A program made the translations under genes and the position numbers. From Actinoallomurus sp963823735 (GTDB taxonomy: Bacteria > Actinomycetota > Actinomycetes > Streptosporangiales > Streptosporangiaceae): a stretch of DNA of 64,000 nt. The notes under the pieces are model-generated. The model was not told the origin of the DNA and did not search any database. It saw only the letters and a program-made list of their open reading frames with translations. Location of the stretch: NCBI GenBank assembly GCA_963823735.1, contig CAWGMO010000001.1, positions 372,001 to 436,000 on the forward strand, in the 5' to 3' direction. Below are positions 31,290-38,672 of the stretch, in pieces. Positions within the stretch are counted from its first letter, which is position 1; each line of letters opens with the position of its first letter.

Positions 31290-32489
31290 ATGCGACGACG
31301 CTTGATCGGGACCGTCCTCGGCGGATTGACCCTCGCCGTGGTTCCCTTCCTGTCCACCCCCTCCGCCACGGCCGCGTCCCACGCGGCTCCGGCGGCTTCG
31401 CACGCGAGCCACAAGTCGTGCGCTACCGCGAGGCCTGGCAAGGCGAGTTGCTTCGCTCTCGTGCGAAACGACATCGCGACCAGTGCGGCCAGCCTGAAGG
31501 CCGCGCTCGCCGCTCCGTCGGGCCTCTCGCCGGCCAACCTCCAGTCGGCGTACAAGCTGCCGTCCTCCACGGCCGGCTCGGGCCAGACCGTCGCGATCGT
31601 TGACGCGTACAACGACCCGACGGCAGAGGCCGACCTGGGCGTCTACCGCGCCCAGTACGGGCTCGGCGCCTGCACCACGGCCAACGGCTGCTTCAAGAAG
31701 GTCAACCAGAACGGCGCCACCTCGCCGCTTCCGGCGACCGACACCGGCTGGGCCCAGGAGATCTCCCTGGACGTCGACATGGTGTCGGCGGTCTGCCCGA
31801 AGTGCAAGATCGTGCTGGTCGAGTCGAACTCGGCGTCCTTCGCCAGCCTCGGCACCGCGGAGAACACCGGGGCGAGCCTCGCCAACGTGGTCAGCAACAG
31901 CTACGGCGGCTCGGACGCGTCCGACTCGTCGTACGGCACGTACTACAACCACCCGGGCAAGGCCATCACGGTCAGCTCCGGTGACGCGGGCTACGGCGTC
32001 GAGTACCCGGCGTCGTCGCACTACGTCACCGCCGTCGGCGGCACCTCGCTGCGCACCGCGAGCAACTCTCGCGGCTGGAGCGAGACCGCGTGGAGCGGCG
32101 CCGGTAGCGGCTGCTCCGCGTACAACACCGCTCTGTCCGGCCAGTCCGGTCTGACCGGCTGCTCCCGCCGCGCCGTCGCCGACGTCTCCGCCGTCGCCGA
32201 CCCGGCGACGGGTGTCGCGGTGTACGACAGCACCTCGGCCGGTGGCCAGAGTGGCTGGCTCGTCTTCGGTGGCACCAGTGTCGCCGCGCCGGTCATCGCC
32301 GGTGTCTACGGCCTGGCGGCGAACGCCGCCAGCGTCACCAACAACTACCCGTACGCCCACACCGGTTCGCTGTTCGACGTGACGTCGGGCAGCAACGGCA
32401 GCTGCTCCCCCGCCAAGTGGTGCACCGCCGGTACCGGCTGGGACGGCCCGACCGGCCTCGGTACGCCGAACGGCACCGGAGCCTTCTGA
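31290..32489 (+). CDS. Secreted S53 (sedolisin)-family peptidase with a short pro-region
   Basis: A 399-residue exported serine-carboxyl peptidase homologue. The signal peptide is MRRRLIGTVLGGLTLAVVPF with cleavage near ATAASH. The S53 catalytic residues are all present: Glu and Asp in AQEISLDVDM (E-x3-D), the oxyanion Asp in VSSGDAGYG, and the nucleophile Ser in FGGTSVAAPV. The usual 150-200 residue sedolisin pro-domain is reduced to about 50 residues with two Cys (KSCATARPGKASCFALVRND). The ATG at 31290 is fixed by its ribosome site and the signal peptide; earlier starts add no sensible sequence. A hairpin follows its stop. Confidence 0.9.
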   Translation: MRRRLIGTVLGGLTLAVVPFLSTPSATAASHAAPAASHASHKSCATARPGKASCFALVRNDIATSAASLKAALAAPSGLSPANLQSAYKLPSSTAGSGQTVAIVDAYNDPTAEADLGVYRAQYGLGACTTANGCFKKVNQNGATSPLPATDTGWAQEISLDVDMVSAVCPKCKIVLVESNSASFASLGTAENTGASLANVVSNSYGGSDASDSSYGTYYNHPGKAITVSSGDAGYGVEYPASSHYVTAVGGTSLRTASNSRGWSETAWSGAGSGCSAYNTALSGQSGLTGCSRRAVADVSAVADPATGVAVYDSTSAGGQSGWLVFGGTSVAAPVIAGVYGLAANAASVTNNYPYAHTGSLFDVTSGSNGSCSPAKWCTAGTGWDGPTGLGTPNGTGAF

Positions 32490-32504
32490 TCCACTGATCG
32501 AGTC

Positions 32505-32534
32505 ACGGGCCCGTCGCGTCAGCGGCGGGCCCGT
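32505..32534. terminator. Bidirectional hairpin between S53 peptidase and ynfA
   Basis: Thirteen-base arms (32505-32517 and 32522-32534, one G-T pair) with a 4-base loop GTCA lie between two convergent stop codons. T-rich sequence follows on the plus strand. Confidence 0.75.
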
Positions 32535-32537
32535 TCC

Positions 32538-32873
32538 TCATCCCGAGCGCGGTGCGTACATGATCACGGCGACGCCGGCCAGGCAGATCGCGGCGCCGAT
32601 GAGGTCCCAGCGGTCCGGGCGGAAGCCGTCCACGAGGACGCCCCAGGTCAGCGACCCGGCGACGAAGACGCCCCCGTACGCGGCGAGGATGCGCCCGAAG
32701 TTGGGGTCCGGCTGGAAGGTCGCCACGAAACCGTACACGCCCAGCGCGAGAATGCCGGCCCCGACGAACGCGAGCCCGCGATGCTCTCGTACGCCCTGCC
32801 AGATGAGCCACGCGCCCCCGATCTCGGCGACGGCGGCCAGCACGAACAGCAGCAACGAGCGTACGACGGTCAC
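32538..32873 (-). CDS. ynfA: YnfA/UPF0060 family membrane protein
   Basis: A 111-residue protein with four membrane helices and the family pattern LFVLAAVAEIGGAWLIWQG, LGVYGFVATFQPDPNFGRIL, AAYGGVFVAGSLTWG and DLIGAAICLAGVAVIMYAPR. YnfA proteins resemble small multidrug resistance transporters; efflux of cationic compounds has been reported for some members. Its ATG overlaps the merR stop by four bases, so it is the third gene of a coupled trio and its expression is tied to that regulator. Confidence 0.93.
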   Translation of the reverse strand: MTVVRSLLLFVLAAVAEIGGAWLIWQGVREHRGLAFVGAGILALGVYGFVATFQPDPNFGRILAAYGGVFVAGSLTWGVLVDGFRPDRWDLIGAAICLAGVAVIMYAPRSG

Positions 32874-33268
32874 GGTCCGACGTTAGCGAACGGCAATGGG
32901 CAGCACGGGCTGTCCGCGCAGTCGGTGAGGTCCTCGCACCCGGCGTCCAGCGCGGCCCGCAGTGTGTCCGCGACCGCGGTCAGGTCGCGGATCCGTTCCT
33001 CGATCTCGGCGAGTTTCGCGGCGGCGTGGCGCCGCAGGCCCGCGCGCGGGCCGCCGCCCAGCAGCCCGGCGATCTGGTCCAGGGTGAACCCCAGCCGCTG
33101 CGCGGCCTTGATCACGCGCAGTGCGGTGACCGTTTCCTCCGGGTACAGCCGGTGGCCGCCGGAGGTGCGCTCCGGCTCCGCCAGCAGGCCGCGCCGCTCG
33201 TAGTAGCGCAGGGTCTGGAGGTTGACCCCGGCGCGCTCGGCGACCTGGCCGCTGCGCAGACCGTTCAT
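32870..33268 (-). CDS. MerR family regulator with C-terminal Cys cluster
   Basis: A 132-residue MerR protein. The winged HTH is LRSGQVAERAGVNLQTLRYY followed by ERRGLLAEPERTSGGHRLYP, then a dimerisation helix and the Cys-rich tail CEDLTDCADSPCCPLPFANV. Four Cys in this tail (C-x5-C-x4-CC) suggest metal or soft-metal sensing of the mercury-MerR type, although no mer reductase genes are here. It overlaps the small protein upstream and ynfA downstream by four bases each. The ATG at 33268 is the natural start within that chain. Confidence 0.92.
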   Translation of the reverse strand: MNGLRSGQVAERAGVNLQTLRYYERRGLLAEPERTSGGHRLYPEETVTALRVIKAAQRLGFTLDQIAGLLGGGPRAGLRRHAAAKLAEIEERIRDLTAVADTLRAALDAGCEDLTDCADSPCCPLPFANVGP

Positions 33269-33558
33269 CGCGCCGCCAGCGCGTCCAGGACCCCGGTGTG
33301 CGCCTCCGGGACCTCGATGTCGAGGAGCACGCGGCCGGCGTCCTCGGTGACGGTGAAGGTGAAGAACGAGCAGCAGCGGCTCTCGCGTTCGGCGAGGTCG
33401 CGTACGTGGTCCGGGCCGGCGCTCAGCACCAGCCGCAGCCGGCGGGGGTGCGGCCTGGCCGTCTCGATCAGGCCGGTCGTGAACAGCTCTTCGAACTCCG
33501 CCACCCGCAGCGGGCGTTCCGCCGTCGGCAGCGTGCACGTGTCCGGTACCCAGGTCAT
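33265..33558 (-). CDS. Small conserved protein coupled to merR, function unknown
   Basis: A 97-residue protein, MTWVPDTCTLPTAERPLRVA, then LRLVLSAGPDHVRDLAERES and the motif RCCSFFTFTVTEDAGRVLLD with adjacent Cys. It has no signal peptide or membrane segment. Similar small proteins accompany this MerR type in other actinomycetes, from memory. The Cys pair and the linkage to a Cys-rich MerR suggest a thiol or metal-related role, but nothing more can be said. It is the first gene of the trio with merR and ynfA; acetate kinase ends 44 bases upstream. Confidence 0.8.
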   Translation of the reverse strand: MTWVPDTCTLPTAERPLRVAEFEELFTTGLIETARPHPRRLRLVLSAGPDHVRDLAERESRCCSFFTFTVTEDAGRVLLDIEVPEAHTGVLDALAAR

Positions 33559-33602
33559 TCTCCGACGGTAACCCCGTACGCGGGTACCGGATGCAAGTCC
33601 TC

Positions 33603-34624
33603 TCAGCCGAGCAGGCGGCGTACGGCGGCGGCGATCTCCAGGTCCTCGCGCGCGGTGATGACGAAGGTGCGCACGGCGGCGCTCGGCGCGGTGATCTCTG
33701 CGTCGGTCGTGTCCTCGCGGGTCCGGTCGACGCCGACGCTCAGGAACGCGAGGCCGTCGGCGGCCTGGCGGCGTACGCGGGGGGCGTGCTCGCCGACGCC
33801 GCCGGTGAAGACGAGGGTGTCGAGGCCGCCGAGGGAGGCGGCCATCGCGGCGATGCCGGCGCGGAGGCGGTGGATGTAGACGTCGAGGGCGGGCCCGTCG
33901 TCGATCTCGCGCATGTCGGCGGTGCCGGCGAGGGCGAGCAGCCCGGACTCGTGTTCGAGGGTGTCGGCCAGCTCGCCCGGCGTGAGGTTCTCGCGTTCCT
34001 CCAGCCACAGCAGCAGGCCGGGGTCGACGCTGCCGGAACGCGTGGCCATGACCAGGCCTTCGAGCGGCGTGAAGCCCATCGTGGTGTCGACGGACCGCCC
34101 GCCGGCGACCGCGCAGAGCGACGCGCCGGCGCCGAGGTGGCAGACGACGAGGCGCTCGCGGCGTGCGGCCCAGCAGCTCGCTCACCCGGCGCGTCGCGTA
34201 CGCGTGGGAGATGCCGTGGAACCCGTACCGGCGCAGCCCGTACTTCTCCCGCCAGACGGCGGGCAGCGCGTACGTCGCGGCGGCCTCGGGCAGGTCCGCG
34301 TGGAAGGCGGTGTCGAAGCAGGCGACCTCCGGGACTCCGGGCAGCGCGGCGCGTACGTCGTCGATGCCCTTCAGCGACTTGGGCTGGTGCAGCGGCGCCA
34401 GGTCGGTGAGGGCACGGATGCGGGCCTCGACGTCGTCGTCGATGCGAACCGGGCCGGTGAAGTCCGTGCCGCCGTGCACGACGCGGTGGCCGATGGCGTC
34501 CGGGGCTGGGCAGGTCACCCAGCCCGTCGAGGCCGTCCGGCTCGGCGATGAGGGTGTCGTCGTGGTCGAGCAGGGAGAGCTTGAGGCTGCTGGACCCGGC
34601 GTTGACGACGAGGATTCTGCTCAC
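33603..34624 (-). pseudogene. ackA: Acetate kinase interrupted by two single-base insertions
   Basis: Three frames joined in order give one acetate kinase. Frame 1: GTG start, SRILVVNAGSSSLKLSLLDH (phosphate 1 motif). Frame 2 from about 34503: DAIGHRVVHGGTDFTGPVRI through VACFDTAFHADLPEAAATYA and RRYGFHGISHAYATRRVSEL. Frame 3 from about 34158: ERLVVCHLGAGASLCAVAGG, MGFTPLEGLVMATRSGSVDP and LVFTGGVGEHAPRVRRQAAD to the stop. Both switches are +1 and are repaired by dropping one C. The repaired protein is about 339 residues, shorter than the 380-400 typical of AckA, mainly in the segment after strand 1. It converts acetyl phosphate and ADP to acetate and ATP, the step after phosphoketolase. It overlaps the xfp stop as GTGA. 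Confidence 0.88.
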
Positions 34625-36977
34625 TGTCCGCTCCCGTGGGGCCAGGTCCAGCCGGAGATCTCGGGTACGTCCTCGCCGTGCTCACGCGTGTACGCGCGGG
34701 CGCGCAGCCGCCGGTCGGCCATCTCCTGGCGGACGTCCGGCGACGCGTCCGCCGAGGCTCGGGACGCGGTCGATGACGTCCATGACGAGGTGGTAGCGGT
34801 CGAGGTCGTTGAGCATGACCATGTCGAACGGCGTCGTGGTCGTGCCCTCCTCGCGGTACCCGCGTACGTGGAGGTGGTGGTGGCCGGTGCGGCGGTAGGT
34901 GAGGCGGTGGATCAGGTACGGGTAGCCGTGGAAGGCGAAGATCACCGGCCTGTCGGTGGTGAACATGCGCGTCGTACTCGCGCGTCGGTCAGGCCGTGCG
35001 GGTGTTCGGTGTCGGGCTGGAGGCGCATCAGGTCGACGACGTTGACGACGCGTACGGCCAGGTCGGGGAAGTGGGTGCGGAGCAGGTCGGCGGCGGCGAG
35101 GGTCTCCAGGGTGGGGATGTCCCCGGCGCAGGCCAGGACGACGTCGGGGTCGGCGCCGGCGTTCGGTGCTCGCCCAGTCCCAGATGCCGATGCCGCGCTC
35201 GCAGTGCAGCACGGCCTCGTCCATCGGCAGCCAGTCCAGCGCGGGCTGCTTGCCGGCGACGATCACGTTGACGTAGTCGCGGGAGCGCAGGCAGTGGTCG
35301 GCGACGGACAGGAGGGTGTTGGCGTCCGGCGGCAGGTAGACGCGGACGACCTCGGCCTTCTTGTTCATCACGACGTCGAGGAAGCCGGGGTCCTGGTGGG
35401 TGAAGCCGTTGTGGTCCTGGCGCCAGACGTGGGAGGACAGCAGGTAGTTCAGGGAGGCGATCGGCCGCCGCCACGGGATCTTGCGGGTGGTCTCCAGCCA
35501 TTTGGCGTGCTGGTTGAACATCGCGTCGACGATGTGGATGAACGCCTCGTAGCTGTTGAAGAGGCCGTGGCGGCCGGTGAGGAGGTAGCCCTCCAGCCAG
35601 CCCTGGCACAGGTGTTCGGACAGCACCTCCATGACGCGGCCGTGCGGCCCGAGGTGCTCGTCGGTGTCCAGGATCTGTGGTTGCCAGACGCGGTCGGTGA
35701 CCTCGAACAGCGCGGACAGCCGGTTGGAGGCCGTCTCGTCCGGGCCGGTGACGCGGAACGTATCCGGGTTGTCCGACATGACGTCGCGCAGGAACGTCCC
35801 CAGGACCCTCGTCGGCTCGGTCGACGAGGTGCCCGGCTCGCCGACCGGCACCGCGTAGTCGCGGAAGTCCGGCAGCTCCAGCGGGCGCAGCAGCGCACCG
35901 CCGTTGGCGTGCGGGTTCGCGCTCATCCGCCGCTCGCCGCGCGGCGCCGGGGCCAGGTTCACCGGGCGGCCGTCGACGTCGAACAGCTCCTCGCGGCCGG
36001 TACGACCGCAGCCACTCCTCCAGCTGCGCGAGGTGGGCCGGGTTGTCGCGTACGCCGGACAGCGGCACCTGGTGGGAACGCCAGGTGCCCTCCACGGGCA
36101 GCCCGTCGACGGTCTTCGGGCCGGTCCAGCCCTTCGGCGTCCGCAGCACGATCATGGGCCAGCGCGGGTTCCCGGCCGCGCCGGTGTCGCGGGCCTCGCG
36201 CTGGATCCGCGCGATGCCGGTGAGGGCCTCGTCCAGCGCGGCGGCCATCTCGCGGTGCATGACCTCCGGGTCGTCGCCGGACACGATGATCGGCTCGTGG
36301 CCGTACCCCTGGAGGAGCGCGACGAGGTCGGCCTCGGGGATGCGGGCGAGCACCGCCGGGTTGGCGATCTTGTAGCCGTTCAGGTGCAGGATCGGCAGCA
36401 CCGCCCCGTCGTTCACCGGGTCGAGGAACCGCGTGGAGTGCCAGCTCGTCGCCAGCGGCCCGGTCTCGGCCTCGCCGTCACCGACGATGCACGCCACGAC
36501 GAGGCCGGGGTTGTCGAACGCCGCGCCGTACGCGTGCGCGAGGGAGTACCCCAGCTCTCCGCCCTCGTGGATCGACCCCGGCGTCTCCGGCGCCACATGG
36601 CTAGGGATCCCGCCCGGGTAGGAGAACTGCTTGAACAACCGCGCCATCCCCTCGGCGTCCCGCGACACACGCGGATAGACCTCCGAATAGGTGCCCTCCA
36701 GCCAGGCGTTCGCGACCGCAGCCGGGCCGCCGTGGCCCGGGCCCATGATGTAGATCATGTCCAGGTCACGCTCGACGATGGCGCGGTTCAGGTGCGCGTA
36801 ACAGAAGTTCAGGCCCGGTGACGTGCCCCAGTGGCCGAGCAGGCGCGGCTTGATGTCGTCGCGGGTCAGCGGTTCGCGCAGCAACGGGTTGGAGCGCAGG
36901 TAGATCTGCCCCGCCGACAGGTAGTTCGCCGCGCGCCACCAGGCGTCGACCGGCCCGAACTCCTCATCGATCGCCAT
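34621..36977 (-). pseudogene. xfp: Phosphoketolase interrupted by five single-base insertions
   Basis: A thiamine-diphosphate phosphoketolase that splits xylulose 5-phosphate or fructose 6-phosphate to acetyl phosphate. Frame 1 carries GPVDAWWRAANYLSAGQIYL, MGPGHGGPAAVANAWLEGTY, and the ThDP motif VGDGEAETGPLATSWHSTRF. The reading then moves +1 at about 35993 (after LRSYRP), 35162 (after WDWAST), 34980, 34967 and 34753. Each is repaired by removing one base, usually a C inside GCGCGAG-like contexts. Later segments include NSYEAFIHIVDAMFNQHAKW, SSHVWRQDHNGFTHQDPGFL and VIFAFHGYPYLIHRLTYRR. The repaired protein is about 783 residues, normal for the family. Conserved coding between breaks argues for sequence error or very recent decay. 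Confidence 0.9.
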
Positions 36978-37033
36978 GTCAGTCCCCTCGAATGGTCGTC
37001 GCTGGATCTGTTACCCCTGCGCCGGCACACTGA

Positions 37034-38176
37034 TCACGAATTCTCGTCGTCTTCGTGGCCGTCGAGCCCGGCGAGCAGCCGGTCCACCTCGATGAGGAGC
37101 GGCCCGTGGATCAGCCAGCCGTCGACCTGGAACTCGTCCTCGCGTACGCGCTGGTGCAGTTTGCGGTCGCGCTCGCGCGCGGCGTCGTACGCCTCGGACA
37201 GGTCGGAGGTCTCGTCGCTGAAGTGGCAGACCCGGTAGGCGTGGACGACGGAGGCGCTGTGCTCCAGCATGTCGGCGTAGAAGGTCACGAAGCGCGGGTC
37301 GGGGTCGGGCATGCCTTCCTCGGCGGCGTCGACGAGGGTCCGGCAGATACCCAGGCTCTGCTTGCCGACGATCTCCAGCGGCAGCAGCAGCGGCGACAGG
37401 TCCTTGCTCCGCCGGTCGCCCGGCCGGGAGCGCGGGTTCAGCCGCAGGCTCTCCTGGCCCCACCGGATCGCCGCCCACGCGTCGTCGATCTCGTGCCGGA
37501 TGCCTTCGGCGCGGCGCAGCCACCCGCGCGCATCCTCGGCGCTCCAGTCGTCGCGCAGGCCGCTCGCGAGGCGCTCCAGCAGGCCGGCGACGTCCTTGGC
37601 CAGCCCGTCGATCGCCGCACGCGCGTCGCGCAGGTGCACGGGCGGGAAGATGAAGGCGTTCACGCCGACACCGATCACCGTGCCCAGGGCCGTCTCCAGC
37701 AGCCGCGAGACGAGAGCGTGCCAGGACGGCAGCCCCGAGGTGATCACCAGCACGGCCGTGAGCGGCGCGTAGATCGCCTGTTCGCCGAGCCTGCGCCAGT
37801 TCACGACGGGCATCATCACGACCAGGACGAGGACCAGCGCCAGCGTACGGTCGCCCACGAGGACGAAGGCGCTGGTCGCGATCACGACGCCGAACGTCAC
37901 CGCGATGACCTGCGTCGCTCCCCTGACCACGGACCGGTAGACGGTCGTGTGCACCATGACGAGCGCGACCCACGGCGCCAGGAACGACAGCGGCGCGTCG
38001 AGCCACACCTCGGCGACGATCCAGGCCAGCGTCGCGGCGCCGGCGGACTTGAACGCCTGGACGAGGAGGTCGCGTTCCCGGCTCGGGCCCCGGAGCGCTT
38101 GCCGTACGGATTCTCGCGCGTGCCGGAAGTGCCAGACCGTCCAGTCCAACGGGCGCCCGATCATCATGGGCGGCAA
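37034..38176 (-). CDS. ArAE/FUSC family membrane protein
   Basis: A 380-residue membrane protein of the aromatic acid exporter (fusaric acid resistance-like) superfamily. The N-terminal half has about five to six membrane helices in tight order (SFLAPWVALVMVHTTVYRSV, VIAVTFGVVIATSAFVLVGD, ALVLVLVVMMPVVNW, AIYAPLTAVLVITSGLPSW, ALGTVIGVGVNAFIFPPVHL). The C-terminal 190 residues are soluble and helical, rich in charged residues, as in the cytoplasmic domain of this family. It starts a possible operon running into xfp, 57 bases downstream, but no functional link is evident. Substrate unknown. Confidence 0.85.
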   Translation of the reverse strand: MPPMMIGRPLDWTVWHFRHARESVRQALRGPSRERDLLVQAFKSAGAATLAWIVAEVWLDAPLSFLAPWVALVMVHTTVYRSVVRGATQVIAVTFGVVIATSAFVLVGDRTLALVLVLVVMMPVVNWRRLGEQAIYAPLTAVLVITSGLPSWHALVSRLLETALGTVIGVGVNAFIFPPVHLRDARAAIDGLAKDVAGLLERLASGLRDDWSAEDARGWLRRAEGIRHEIDDAWAAIRWGQESLRLNPRSRPGDRRSKDLSPLLLPLEIVGKQSLGICRTLVDAAEEGMPDPDPRFVTFYADMLEHSASVVHAYRVCHFSDETSDLSEAYDAARERDRKLHQRVREDEFQVDGWLIHGPLLIEVDRLLAGLDGHEDDENS

Positions 38177-38222
38177 TTGCCCTTATATACGGAGAATTAA
38201 CGCAAACTAGGGCGTACTACCG

Positions 38223-38672
38223 CTAAGGCCGCAGGTTCTCGATCGCGCGCAGGGCCGTGCCGCAGATCGGGTGGCGGTGGGCGAAGGTGATCTCTACGAG
38301 GTTGCCGTACGGGTCGCGGAAGCGGACGCCGGTCGCGCCGAGGCGCTCCACCTCGACGCCGTGCAGGTCGAGCCCTGCCATGACGAGCTCGGCCGGGCGG
38401 TCCGTGGACAGGTGGAGGGTCGCCGGGCCGGCCTCACGCAGCTCGATCGCCTGCCCGTCGAAGACGAGGCCGCGCCGGCCGCCGGGCAGCTCGGCCTCCC
38501 GCATGCCGAGCGCGCGCGTGTAGAAGGCGGCCGTCGCGTCCGGGTCGGCGGCGGCCAGCCGGAGCTCAGCGCCAGTCGGGATGGCCGATCGCCTTTCCGG
38601 CCGGGGCGATGGCCCGCTCGCCGGTGCCGTCGGCGCGGATCGCCCAGGTGTGCGGGTCCGCCGTGAGGCCAC
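38223..38672 (-). CDS. VOC/glyoxalase-bleomycin resistance family protein
   Basis: The recognisable VOC domain starts at ELRLAAADPDATAAFYTRAL and ends DPYGNLVEITFAHRHPICG, about 110 residues. The terminal Glu of the metal site is present in LVEITF. No ATG, GTG or TTG lies at the domain edge; the nearest in-frame start is the GTG at 38672, which would overlap the end of the Ser/Thr kinase gene by 107 bases and add about 35 poorly conserved residues. So the true start is uncertain. Function could be lyase, isomerase or binding protein. Confidence 0.72.
   Translation of the reverse strand: MASRRTRTPGRSAPTAPASGPSPRPERRSAIPTGAELRLAAADPDATAAFYTRALGMREAELPGGRRGLVFDGQAIELREAGPATLHLSTDRPAELVMAGLDLHGVEVERLGATGVRFRDPYGNLVEITFAHRHPICGTALRAIENLRP

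Noticed and set aside
34163..36223. Long plus-strand open frame of 686 codons opposite phosphoketolase
   Set aside because: It has shadow composition (runs of Arg, Gly, Val, Pro), no recognisable domain, and lies opposite conserved XFP coding sequence. Its length comes from GC-rich third positions on the other strand.
36978..38176. ArAE/FUSC gene as part of a phosphoketolase pathway operon
   Set aside because: Same strand and close spacing but no functional connection, and the xfp gene has its own AGGGGA ribosome site; left as possible co-transcription only.
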